Assembly: GCF_004793885.1 (NCBI RefSeq)
Contig: NZ_SRYG01000023.1
Location: 1-37,173, forward strand
DNA from: Dubosiella muris
GTDB lineage: Bacteria > Bacillota_I > Bacilli_A > Erysipelotrichales > Erysipelotrichaceae
Reading direction: 5' to 3'
Length of the DNA: 37,173 nucleotides
Under the pieces are notes generated by a model that made no database searches, had not been told where the DNA came from, and worked only from the letters and a program-made list of their open reading frames with translations. The position numbers were made by a program, and so were the translations under genes. Every line of letters starts with the position of its first letter. Position 1 is the first letter of the stretch. This document shows, one piece after another, positions 28,351 through 35,575 of this stretch.

Positions 28351-28378
28351 ATTATAATGAGCGGACAGGAAATGTCAA
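28351..28378 (-). promoter_or_regulatory. Consensus sigma-A promoter of the hydrolase-symporter operon
   Basis: Minus-strand TTGACA (28378-28373) and TATAAT (28356-28351) both match the consensus perfectly, at 16-base spacing. A promoter this strong normally needs tight repression, fitting the operator-like repeats downstream and the cre site upstream. Confidence 0.75.
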
Positions 28379-28385
28379 TAAAAAC

Positions 28386-28399
28386 TGGAAGCGCTTTCT
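28386..28399. promoter_or_regulatory. cre (catabolite-responsive element) site
   Basis: TGGAAGCGCTTTCT fits the CcpA-binding consensus closely (core GGAAGCGCTTTC). It lies just upstream of the -35 of the sugar operon and in the divergent regulator promoter region, implying repression when preferred sugars are present. Confidence 0.65.
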
Positions 28400-28460
28400 G
28401 TTTTCGCATCAAAATCAAAAAGTATGGGAGAAAACAGGACAAGGTAGGATGGAAGAAGGT

Positions 28461-28469
28461 GTGCTATAC
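28461..28469 (+). promoter_or_regulatory. Extended -10 promoter of the winged-helix regulator gene
   Basis: TGCTATACT is an extended -10 (TG-n-TATACT). No clear -35 is seen. GGAGGG follows at 28487. Confidence 0.45.
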
Positions 28470-28498
28470 TGGAACCAGTAGAAACCGGAGGGATGAGA

Positions 28499-29437
28499 AT
28501 GGCGGTATTTTCGCCGGAAGTCGTGTATTTGAACGTGGAGGAATCGTCGCTGCCTTTTTTTCAGGCGCTTGCGAGCAAGGCGAGGATGGATATTATTTCG
28601 CTTTTAAAGGTGAAGGAAATGTCGATCAAGGAGATGGGGGAAACGTTGCAGCTGTCGTCCGCTATCGTGACGAAGCACATTCAGATTTTAGAGGAAGCAG
28701 GAATCGTGGAAGCGCATTTGGTGAGTGGAAAAAGGGGGTTGAAAAAGATGTGCCGGTTGAAAATCAACGAGGCGCAAATCATTTTCGACAACAATTACGG
28801 AATGAAAAACCGCTCGTTTTACCAGGTGGATATTCCGATCAGCGCGTACGATCAATGCGAGGTGACGGCGCCTTGCGGCATGGCCGAGGCGGAACGGATC
28901 TTTGGCCACATTGACGACGCGCGCTATTTTCACGCGCCCAACCGGAACCGGGTGTGTTTGCTGTGGCTTTCCTCCGGCTATTTGGAATATCCGATTCCTG
29001 TCTTTGACGTGGACCTGGAAGACGTGGGCGAGGTGGAGATCACATTGGAAATATGCAGCGAATTTCCGGGCTACAATGCCGTTCATCCGTCGGATATTGA
29101 TTTTTTCTTTAATGGAAAGGCCATCGGAACGTGGACGAGTCCGGGTGATTTTGGCGACCGGAAAGGTAAATACACGCCGTCATGGTGGACGCTGGGCAGC
29201 GAATACGGACTGAAGAAAACGCTGCGGCTGACGGAAACCGGGGTATATATGGAACAGGAACGAATCGCGGATATCCGCCTGTCCGATTTACTGAAAGCAA
29301 GAGAAGAGAAGGACGTGCTGCGGTTTCGGATCGAGAGCCGGGCGGACGCCAAGCATCCGGGTGGACTGAATTTGTTTGGCCGGCAGTTTGGCGACTACGA
29401 TCAGGACATCCAGGTTCGTTTTTTGCGGAAAGAGTAA
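28499..29437 (+). CDS. ArsR-type winged-helix regulator with a large C-terminal domain
   Basis: A 312-residue protein. An ArsR-like winged helix occupies about residues 15-82 (FFQALASKARMDIISLLKVK, MSIKEMGETLQLSSAIVTKHIQILEEAGIVEAH). A predicted beta-rich C-terminal domain (about 95-312) has repeated Trp/Gly-rich strands such as GKAIGTWTSPGDFGDRKGKYTPSWW. The second domain may be a jelly-roll-type sugar sensor, by inference from context: the gene is divergent from the hydrolase-symporter operon. I chose the ATG at 28499 because GGAGGG ends six bases before it; the ATG at 28493 directly abuts the ribosome site. ArsR-type proteins usually lack such a domain. Confidence 0.8.
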   Translation: MAVFSPEVVYLNVEESSLPFFQALASKARMDIISLLKVKEMSIKEMGETLQLSSAIVTKHIQILEEAGIVEAHLVSGKRGLKKMCRLKINEAQIIFDNNYGMKNRSFYQVDIPISAYDQCEVTAPCGMAEAERIFGHIDDARYFHAPNRNRVCLLWLSSGYLEYPIPVFDVDLEDVGEVEITLEICSEFPGYNAVHPSDIDFFFNGKAIGTWTSPGDFGDRKGKYTPSWWTLGSEYGLKKTLRLTETGVYMEQERIADIRLSDLLKAREEKDVLRFRIESRADAKHPGGLNLFGRQFGDYDQDIQVRFLRKE

Positions 29438-29442
29438 GCGTT

Positions 29443-30000
29443 ATGGACAAAACCAAAAGTTCGACGATTCATTTGACTGTGATTCGAAACGACGACTTCC
29501 TTTCGCCGTACTGGGCGGATCGACCGGTCATTTCCGGGGAGGCGGCCTCGATTTTGGACAACCTGATTCAAACCGTTCCGCAAAACAATTTGAAACACCT
29601 GCAAATCGACATCGCGAGCGACGGAATCGACGCGAAGGAAAAAGGTATTTACCGGGAAGCCATTCACTACTATTATGAAAACGAGCTGAAAAATATCCAG
29701 CGCAAACGAAGAAAAAACGTGGAATCGGGATTAACGATGCTGGCAATCGGCGCCGGCATCCTGACGCTCCACGCGCTTGGCGATTACTTAGGCTTGCGGC
29801 CGGTCACATCGGAAATTCTCGATATCGCCGGCTGGGTGTTCATCTGGCAGGCGGTCACGCAGTTCGGAATCGAACGGCATAAAATGAATCTCGACCGGGT
29901 ACGGATCCGGGCCCTCGCCAACGCGAAGATCGTCTATTCAAAGCTGGACTCCCAGGCAAGAAAAGTCATGCGCGAGGAAAATAAAAAAAGGGAACAATAA
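29443..30000 (+). CDS. Two-segment membrane protein of unknown function
   Basis: A 185-residue protein. The N-terminal half (about 1-75) is soluble and looks alpha/beta (TIHLTVIRNDDF, then LQIDIASDGID). A charged helix (KNIQRKRRKNVES) leads to two hydrophobic segments (about residues 97-113 and 125-142) and a basic C-terminal helix. The start is five bases after the regulator stop, so the two genes probably share a transcript. Its relation to sugar use is not evident. AAAGAG is a weak ribosome site. No family recognised. Confidence 0.7.
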   Translation: MDKTKSSTIHLTVIRNDDFLSPYWADRPVISGEAASILDNLIQTVPQNNLKHLQIDIASDGIDAKEKGIYREAIHYYYENELKNIQRKRRKNVESGLTMLAIGAGILTLHALGDYLGLRPVTSEILDIAGWVFIWQAVTQFGIERHKMNLDRVRIRALANAKIVYSKLDSQARKVMREENKKREQ

Positions 30001-30031
30001 AAAGAGCCGGACGATCCGGCTAGTCGATTTC

Positions 30032-30068
30032 GGTGCGCCGTTCGTAGATCGTGCGCACCTCTTATTTT
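30032..30068 (+). terminator. Intrinsic terminator after the regulator and membrane protein genes
   Basis: GGTGCGC (30032-30038) pairs with GCGCACC (30053-30059), followed by a T-rich tail. A separate hairpin AGCCGGA/TCCGGCT (30005-30021) precedes it but lacks a T-run. Confidence 0.55.
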
Positions 30069-30555
30069 ATAAGAACAACGTGTTTGTCAGCAGACTAAGC
30101 GCTGTAAATCCAAAAAACACAAGCACTTCCATCGAACCGTTTTTGATCTTTTTTCCGGATAATCCAAGAACGACGATCAACAGGAGCGCGTTCGCCAGGC
30201 CCGGTTTCCAGTACGATAAACCGGAAAAGGCGACGACGAGTGCTTCATAGAGCAACGCGCCGAATACGATGTTTCCTGTCAAAAGTGTTTGGGCTTTGCG
30301 CTTACCGACACGAATTTGGATGTTTCGCTGGTTTTGGCGGTAAAAATCGGAATAGAGCACGGTCGCGCAAAAGACGACGATTTGGATCCACAAAAACGAG
30401 AGGGCGACTAGAAGCGACGTGGACAGGCGCGAAACGGTCAGAAACGCGATGTCGCCAAACGGGAAAAGGCGCACGACCGCTTTGACGAGCGTAAGGGCCG
30501 CGACTTCAACGAGCGAGATCGTTGTCAGGCGTTTCCAGTTCACAAAGCTTGCCAT
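30067..30555 (-). CDS. Membrane protein, last gene of an ABC exporter operon
   Basis: A 162-residue integral membrane protein with about four hydrophobic segments (about residues 9-29, 40-62, 90-110 and 115-160). I chose the ATG at 30555 because GGAG lies seven bases before it; the longer frame to 30642 runs inside the ATPase gene. The chosen start still overlaps the end of the ATPase gene by 50 bases, which suggests translational coupling. Probably a permease or accessory subunit of the same ABC system. No family is recognised. Confidence 0.65.
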   Translation of the reverse strand: MASFVNWKRLTTISLVEVAALTLVKAVVRLFPFGDIAFLTVSRLSTSLLVALSFLWIQIVVFCATVLYSDFYRQNQRNIQIRVGKRKAQTLLTGNIVFGALLYEALVVAFSGLSYWKPGLANALLLIVVLGLSGKKIKNGSMEVLVFFGFTALSLLTNTLFL

Positions 30556-31138
30556 CGTCCAGCTCCAGCCAGCGGTTGAATCCAATGTCTTCATAGTCGT
30601 GGGAAGCCACCACAATGGTTTTCCCTTGTGCAATTTGTTCACGCATCACGTCCAAATACGTTTGGATCGACTTTTTATCGAGGCCGCGTGTCGGCTCGTC
30701 CAGCAGGATCACGTTTTGATCTTCCATCAGCGCCTGAATGATGCCGGCCTTTTGTTTCATGCCAACCGAATAGGAGCGGATGGGTTTTTTATTTTCAAAG
30801 TTCAGATCAAACCGTTCGCACAACGCTCTTGCCAGTGTATCGGGCGTTTTGTGACGCAGCCCTAGTAAAAATTGCAGATTTTTCTTGAGCGAAGCCGATT
30901 CGACAAACGACGGATTTTCAATGAGCGCGCCAATATACACTTCGTTCGCTTTTTCAATCGTGCCTGAATCGGCCGTCATCAATCCGCAGATGATTTTCAA
31001 CAAGGTCGATTTTCCCGAGCCGTTGGCTCCTTTGATGTAGACGACATCGCCCTGTTTTAACGTAAGGTCGACACTGTTTAAAACAAGATTTTGTTTGAAG
31101 GATTTGTTCAAATCCCGAATCGTTAAGGCAGTTTCCAT
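30506..31138 (-). CDS. ABC transporter ATP-binding protein (exporter type)
   Basis: A 210-residue ATPase. Walker A is GANGSGKS at residues 37-44. The signature region is YSVGMKQKAGI near residue 122, the degenerate form usual in ABC-2 exporters. Walker B is VILLDEPTRGLD, and the switch His is in VVASHDYEDIG. Size and motifs fit the CcmA-type ATPases of bacteriocin, antibiotic or lipid exporters. It lies between small membrane-protein genes on the same strand, which supply the membrane channel. The transported compound is unknown. Confidence 0.9.
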   Translation of the reverse strand: METALTIRDLNKSFKQNLVLNSVDLTLKQGDVVYIKGANGSGKSTLLKIICGLMTADSGTIEKANEVYIGALIENPSFVESASLKKNLQFLLGLRHKTPDTLARALCERFDLNFENKKPIRSYSVGMKQKAGIIQALMEDQNVILLDEPTRGLDKKSIQTYLDVMREQIAQGKTIVVASHDYEDIGFNRWLELDDGKLCELETPDNDLAR

Positions 31139-31147
31139 AGTTCCTCC

Positions 31148-31672
31148 TTAGCCCAGTACCCTCGTAAACAAAGCGGGTCCCAGGACGTATGTGTACACCA
31201 CAAGCAGCAAAAACGCGATCCATAATCCGTACAGCTCTTTTCCCGCGTCGGGAAGAAACCACATTTCCGCGAAATAGCCAATTTCCCAAACGAGAAGCAG
31301 GGGAACAAGGCCGACGAGATACGTGGTTTTGTTTTCAATGCCGTTTAAGATGGGCAGCACAACGAATACAGTAAGCAAAAAGAGCTGGAGCAGCAGCGCT
31401 TCGATCTTCATGATTTGCCGGTACCAGTTGTCTTTGCCCGTTCGAATGATGCCGAAGTTTTCAATTTGTGTATACATCTTGATGCGCAAAAACAAAAGAA
31501 AATCGTATAAACAGCCGAAGACGAGAAATTTCGCGAACCCGAACAAGTAAAATCCTTCGGCTCCATAGCCCCAGTTGTTCCAGACGTAATATCCCATGAT
31601 GGCGATCGCGAAGAGCGAGGCGAGCACATACGTTTTTTGCGTCATCAAATGGGTGACAAACGACTTAACCAT
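31148..31672 (-). CDS. ABC-2-type membrane protein
   Basis: A 174-residue integral membrane protein with about five to six hydrophobic segments (VLASLFAIAIMGYYVW, FAKFLVFGCLYDFLLFL, LLLQLFLLTVFVVLPIL, YLVGLVPLLLVWEIGYF, LYGLWIAFLLLVVYTYVL). It overlaps the end of the upstream permease gene by eight bases and has no ribosome site of its own, so translation is coupled. The ATPase gene follows ten bases later. It is likely one half of the exporter channel. Confidence 0.75.
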   Translation of the reverse strand: MVKSFVTHLMTQKTYVLASLFAIAIMGYYVWNNWGYGAEGFYLFGFAKFLVFGCLYDFLLFLRIKMYTQIENFGIIRTGKDNWYRQIMKIEALLLQLFLLTVFVVLPILNGIENKTTYLVGLVPLLLVWEIGYFAEMWFLPDAGKELYGLWIAFLLLVVYTYVLGPALFTRVLG

Positions 31673-32461
31673 AGCGGTACCGCAATTTCACCACGAGCCG
31701 GTACAGACCGGCAATGAGCAAGCCAAAGACGAGAAACGTGAGGGCGACTGTGATGTAGCGCCACCGGCGCGATTCGAAAGTCAGCAGGGACATGACGCCG
31801 GGAGCGAGCAAATTGAACGGGCTAAGACAGGAAACGATCTCGTAGTTGTGAATCGGCAAACCCGATAAAAACGCGACAAGAAAGGTCATGAGCAATGTGA
31901 AAATCAACAAGAGAAACGGGTACAAATACTTGTTGGGAACGAGTTGGGAAAACAGCATGCAAAGCAAATTCAGCATCGTCCAGCCCGCCACTTCCACCAT
32001 CGTGTACGCGATCCAGTCGGCGATTTCCTGGTGGAAATAGAAACCGTGATACACCATGTGCGGATCGTCCAAAAGCAATGGGTTGACCGGGTTGATAAAA
32101 ATCACCATCAGAACTACCAGAAACAAATTGATGAGAACCAGATTTCCTGAAAAGAGCGCCAGACAAGCTGCTTGAAGTAAACGCGCTTTCCAATCCGCAA
32201 ACTGACCGTGTTGTCAAATCCGCTCCGTCGCCATCGCAGCGTTTGAAAATGCGACACAAACGGAATCAGCAGCAAATAGCCAATCAAAGGCAGGATCGTA
32301 TCCATTCCTTCGTAAAAGGAAAAAAGCATCGGAAAGGAAGACATGGGACCTCGAGGCCCCAGCGTCGCGTAGATGGAATTGGGAAGCATTTCAAAAAATC
32401 CGATGGCCGTGACGCCAAGAAAGGCGAACAGGAGTATAAGTTGTGATTTTTTCTTTGTCAT
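31665..32461 (-). pseudogene. ABC-2-type permease gene split by a one-base frameshift
   Basis: Two partial frames on the minus strand look like one permease of about 265 residues. The first (from ATG 32461, with AGGAGAG seven bases upstream) gives MTKKKSQLILLFAFLGV and continues to a cytoplasmic basic segment KRVYFKQLVWRSF, then soon stops near 32114. In the next frame the sequence SGNLVLINLFLVVLMVIFI continues as a membrane segment and runs to 31665. The join falls at a run of four A residues (plus strand 32150-32153). A fifth A would restore one reading frame. This may be a sequencing or assembly error, a true mutation, or phase variation. If real, the exporter would lack its first permease. 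Confidence 0.7.
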
Positions 32462-32675
32462 GCGTTTTCTCTCCTTTTTTATCCAACCAGACATCAATAT
32501 ATCATTATATTTTTAGATTTAATGTTTAATAATAATGTATTTCCGTCTTGATGGCTTTTACAATTTATATGCAATAAAAAACCTATGATACCGGATATTG
32601 ATTTGAAATGCGCTCTCTATCTTTTCCTTTCGAACGAAAACTGATATCATATTTTTTAAGACAGGGGGAAAATGG

Positions 32676-33170
32676 ATGAAAAAGCTAAGAAAAGCGCAAA
32701 TCGTCATGATGTGGCTGTGGGTCATTGTGTGCGTCATCATGACTTGGGCTGCCAACGCGCCGGTGTTTCCATACATGTATTTGATCAATGTTGTTTTGAT
32801 TTACATTATCGGCTGCCTCATGAAGAAGCGGTACTGCCGGAACAAAAAGATTCGCTACTTCAACAAATTCGCACTGGCGTTGGACGATGCCGACAACTAC
32901 GAGCTGGTGAAGTTCGACATGCTCGTGGCGGGCGCCGAGGCGCTGCTTTCGTTTTTGATGATGTACTCCAACGCGGAATACTTCCAGTGGATCATGATTT
33001 TCTCGTTTGACATTATCATTATTTATATCGCGATCAACTACGCGGATAAAAAATGGTTTAGCAAGCAGAAGGAAGTGCAGCAGCAAGCTCGCAACACGAA
33101 TGTGGAAAAGAAAGTGTCGACCGCGACGAAATCGAAAAAGAAATACCAGACGGGAAAGAAAAAGAAGTGA
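32676..33170 (+). CDS. Membrane protein with a lysine-rich tail
   Basis: A 164-residue protein with about four hydrophobic segments (residues 8-26, 30-47, 85-100 and 105-124). It ends in a highly basic tail (about 128-164, mostly Lys with Ser/Thr/Gln) likely to lie in the cytoplasm. Purines AGGGGGAAAA precede the ATG. It is divergent from the exporter operon across an A/T-rich gap of about 210 bases. No family recognised. Confidence 0.7.
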   Translation: MKKLRKAQIVMMWLWVIVCVIMTWAANAPVFPYMYLINVVLIYIIGCLMKKRYCRNKKIRYFNKFALALDDADNYELVKFDMLVAGAEALLSFLMMYSNAEYFQWIMIFSFDIIIIYIAINYADKKWFSKQKEVQQQARNTNVEKKVSTATKSKKKYQTGKKKK

Positions 33171-33176
33171 TTTTTT

Positions 33177-33205
33177 AAAGATGTCGAAAACGGCATCTTT
33201 TTTTT
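33177..33205 (+). terminator. Intrinsic terminator
   Basis: AAAGATGTCG (33177-33186) and CGGCATCTTT (33191-33200) pair over 10 bp with one T-G pair around an AAAA tetraloop, followed by a T-run. Confidence 0.85.
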
Positions 33206-33279
33206 CGAAAACTATCCGGATACAAGCTAGGCGAATCGAAAGACGAACGCCACGCAAAGGTTTCGTTTTTGTTGTTTTT

Positions 33280-33288
33280 TGGTACAAT
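33280..33288 (+). promoter_or_regulatory. Extended -10 promoter of the phosphohexomutase gene
   Basis: TGGTACAAT is an extended -10 (TG-n-TACAAT) located 29 bases before the ATG; the -35 is poor. Confidence 0.45.
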
Positions 33289-33317
33289 GGAAAGGAAACA
33301 GGAAAGAAGGATTTTCT

Positions 33318-34802
33318 ATGACTTACGCAAAACTACAAAATGGAAGCGATATCCGCGGCATCGCGCTCGAAGGCGTCGATGGAGAAGCGGTCAATTTAAC
33401 CGACGAGGCGGTGTATGACCTGGCACGCGCCTTCGCGACATGGCTTTCGAAAAAAACAGGAAAGAAGCAGCTGCGCATCGCGGTAGGCCGCGATTCCCGG
33501 TTGAGCGGGCAAAAGCTCCAGCACGCCATCACGGACGGGCTGCTTTTTGACGGAGCGCAAATTTTCGACTGCGACATGGCGACGACGCCGGCCATGTTCA
33601 TGGCTTGTGTCTTTCCGCAAACGGACTGCGACGGATCCATTATGATTACGGCGAGCCACCTGCCTTGGAACCGGAACGGAATGAAGTTTTTCGACAAAGA
33701 GGGAGGACTGGAGTCGCATCAAATTAAAGAGCTGATAGAAATCGCCGATACCGGCCGATTCGAGCGGGCGGCAGAAGGCTCGATGCAAAAATGCGATTTG
33801 ATGGCGTTGTACGCCACCCACTTGAAAAACATAATCAAGGAAGCCATTCAAGCGGCGGACTACGCGCATCCGTTAAAAGATTTGCACATCGTTGTCGACG
33901 CCGGCAACGGGGCGGGCGGCTTTTTCGCGACCGACGTGCTCGGACCGCTTGGCGCCGATATTTCCGGCAGCCAGTTTCTTGAACCGGACGGCTCGTTTCC
34001 AAACCATATTCCAAATCCGGAAAACAAGGAGGCGATGGCCAGCGTGTGTCGGGCGGTGCTCGAAAACAAAGCCAATCTGGGCTTGATTTTCGACACCGAC
34101 GTCGACCGTTCTTCGGCGGTTGACGAGTTTGGCAATCCAATCAGCCGCAACGCCATCATCGCCCTGGCCGCTTTGATCGCTAAAAACGACCATCCCGCGA
34201 CGACTATCGTGACCGATTCCGTGACGAGCGACGAGCTTCACGCGTTTTTAGAATCGCATGGCATGAAGCATGTCCGCTTTAAACGAGGCTATAAAAACGT
34301 CATCAACGAGGCGAAAAGACTGAATGAAAACGGCATCGACTGCCAGCTCGCCATTGAAACAAGCGGGCACGCGGCCTACAAAAACAACTATTTTCTGGAC
34401 GATGGCGCGTATTTGGCGACCCGGATCGTGATCGAAGCCGTCAAAGACAGGCTGTCGACACGACTGGCGGATTTGAAACATCCGCTTGAGGAAGGGGAGT
34501 TCCGCCTGCCAATCGACGGGGACGATTTTATCGAATACGGCAACGCGGTCATTGAGCGGCTGACGCGAAAAGCCGCGGATACACCATTTATTCAAGCCGC
34601 CGATTCGAATTTTGAAGGCATCCGCCTCAATTTCGATTCCGGTCATGGCAATGGCTGGCTGCTCGTGCGCATGAGCTTGCACGATCCGATTTTGCCATGC
34701 AATATTGAGTCCAATACGCCAGGCGGCGTAAAACAAATCAAACAATGGCTGAACCAGGCCTTGCGCGACGAAACGCGTCTGGATCGGGCTATTTTGGAGT
34801 GA
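33318..34802 (+). CDS. Phosphohexomutase (phosphomannomutase/phosphoglucomutase family)
   Basis: A 494-residue cytoplasmic enzyme that moves phosphate between C1 and C6 of a hexose. The four family loops are present: the active-site Ser113 in TASHLPWNRNG (a TASHNP variant), metal-binding DTDVDR at 259-264 (usual form DPDADR), sugar-specificity loop ETSGH, and a C-terminal phosphate-binding region NGWLLVRMSLHDP. The altered SHLP and DTDVDR motifs mark a subfamily distinct from the B. subtilis enzymes, resembling the plant PGM-like group. AAGGA precedes the ATG at 33318; the longer frame from 33279 has no ribosome site. It probably supplies sugar-1-phosphates for cell-envelope glycans. Confidence 0.9.
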   Translation: MTYAKLQNGSDIRGIALEGVDGEAVNLTDEAVYDLARAFATWLSKKTGKKQLRIAVGRDSRLSGQKLQHAITDGLLFDGAQIFDCDMATTPAMFMACVFPQTDCDGSIMITASHLPWNRNGMKFFDKEGGLESHQIKELIEIADTGRFERAAEGSMQKCDLMALYATHLKNIIKEAIQAADYAHPLKDLHIVVDAGNGAGGFFATDVLGPLGADISGSQFLEPDGSFPNHIPNPENKEAMASVCRAVLENKANLGLIFDTDVDRSSAVDEFGNPISRNAIIALAALIAKNDHPATTIVTDSVTSDELHAFLESHGMKHVRFKRGYKNVINEAKRLNENGIDCQLAIETSGHAAYKNNYFLDDGAYLATRIVIEAVKDRLSTRLADLKHPLEEGEFRLPIDGDDFIEYGNAVIERLTRKAADTPFIQAADSNFEGIRLNFDSGHGNGWLLVRMSLHDPILPCNIESNTPGGVKQIKQWLNQALRDETRLDRAILE

Positions 34803-34823
34803 GCGTTGCTCATTCCTTTTTTT
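34796..34823 (+). terminator. Terminator overlapping the phosphohexomutase stop codon
   Basis: GGAGTGAGC (34796-34804) pairs with GCTCATTCC (34808-34816), nine pairs with one G-T, around a 3-base loop, then seven T residues. Confidence 0.85.
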
Positions 34824-34867
34824 GTTGCCAAGCTGGTAAAAGTTTGATATTCTTTCAATAGAACAAA

Positions 34868-34910
34868 AGAAATCGTTTTCACACAGAAAGTTTACACTAT
34901 CGAACGATTT
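34868..34910. promoter_or_regulatory. Inverted repeat with a cre-like element
   Basis: AAATCGTT (34870-34877) and AACGATTT (34903-34910) are perfect inverted repeats 25 bases apart. The left arm is inside AGAAATCGTTTTCA (34868-34881), which misses the 14-base cre consensus only at its first base. It lies upstream of the extended -10 TGCTATACT at 34944-34952. Confidence 0.35.
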
Positions 34911-34943
34911 TGTGAGATTTAGGATGAAAGTGCTTACAGCGTG

Positions 34944-34952
34944 TGCTATACT
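34944..34952 (+). promoter_or_regulatory. Extended -10 promoter of the 60-residue protein gene
   Basis: TGCTATACT (TG-n-TATACT) matches the extended -10 of the winged-helix regulator gene at 28461 exactly; AAGGA (34976-34980) and the ATG at 34992 follow. Confidence 0.45.
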
Positions 34953-34991
34953 GAAGTAAACAAGGGATCTCACAGAAGGAATGAAAAAAAT

Positions 34992-35174
34992 ATGAACTAC
35001 TTAAATTGGATTTTATTGGTTGTGAACATTTGTTGTGGGATCGTCGCACTCGTACTGCATCTGAATCACGCGTCGTTTGCGACGACATTGTCGATCGTGC
35101 TTTGTCTTGGCATGTCCTTTAAGATTGGGGAGCTTCTTGGTCTGCCGATTAAGTTTGACCGGTTCGAGTCCTAG
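34992..35174 (+). CDS. Small membrane protein, 60 residues
   Basis: Begins MNYLNWILLVVNICCGIVAL, with a hydrophobic stretch at about residues 4-22, a second at about 29-46, and the polar end LPIKFDRFES. AAGGA lies 11 bases before the chosen ATG. A nearer ATG at 34981 is closed by a stop after four codons. Terminator immediately follows. Function unknown. Confidence 0.65.
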   Translation: MNYLNWILLVVNICCGIVALVLHLNHASFATTLSIVLCLGMSFKIGELLGLPIKFDRFES

Positions 35175-35194
35175 TCCGAAAGGACTTTTTTTTT
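35173..35194 (+). terminator. Terminator after the 60-residue protein gene
   Basis: AGTCC-GAAA-GGACT is a perfect hairpin with a stable GAAA tetraloop and a run of T residues. Confidence 0.85.
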
Positions 35195-35205
35195 ATTCAT
35201 CCGGT

Positions 35206-35234
35206 TTGCTTGTGGCTGCCGCCTCTTCTACAAT
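35206..35234 (+). promoter_or_regulatory. Promoter placed for a leaderless transcript of the RelE-like gene
   Basis: TTGCTT (35206-35211) and TACAAT (35229-35234) have 17-base spacing and only six bases separate the -10 from the ATG at 35241, the same geometry as at 21666-21701. Confidence 0.55.
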
Positions 35235-35240
35235 ACGGGT

Positions 35241-35570
35241 ATGCAGGAAAAAAAGAAGGACGGTATCGACGTCACATTCGAAGCGAGAGGATGCCGCAAA
35301 ATGCTTCAAAAAAACCCTTCGCTCCAATCGAAAATCGTGGAAACTTTGCGTCGGCAGGCGGAAAATGATTTTTTCAAGTCGAAATACGCGACGAGAAAAC
35401 GCTGGCATGACTTGCCGGTTTTCGAGTGCCGCGTCAACGATCCTTCCGTGGGAGCGGTGCGGATCGCGTTCGCGCGCCAAGGCGAGCGGCTCTTTGTGCT
35501 CTACGGCTCGACGACTTTGCTGAAAAAGTCGTTCACCCAGGAGCTGGAGTCCTTTTTGAAAGAAGGTTGA
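35241..35570 (+). CDS. RelE/ParE-fold protein, possible toxin
   Basis: A 109-residue basic protein. A short first beta strand (IDVTFEARG) is followed by two helices (about residues 20-45, MLQKNPSLQSKIVETLRRQAEN) and then the strands LPVFECRVN, VGAVRIAFAR and ERLFVLYGSTTL. The pattern L-P-x-F-E-x-R-V and R-I-A-F-A matches the RelE/ParE/HigB toxin fold, whose members cut mRNA at the ribosome or inhibit gyrase. No classical antitoxin with a helix-turn-helix lies next to it; the downstream gene is a small unknown protein. The ATG at 35241 keeps the first strand, and a start at 35300 would lose it. The transcript is probably leaderless. Confidence 0.6.
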   Translation: MQEKKKDGIDVTFEARGCRKMLQKNPSLQSKIVETLRRQAENDFFKSKYATRKRWHDLPVFECRVNDPSVGAVRIAFARQGERLFVLYGSTTLLKKSFTQELESFLKEG

Positions 35571-35575
35571 TCCCG

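Noticed and set aside
30005-30021. Hairpin AGCCGGA/TCCGGCT as a terminator
   Set aside because: No T-run follows; the hairpin at 30032-30059 with its T-rich tail is the better terminator.
32148-32155. Programmed -1 frameshifting in the permease
   Set aside because: There is no X-XXY-YYZ slippery heptamer and no clear downstream stimulatory structure; mutation, phase variation or sequencing error are simpler.
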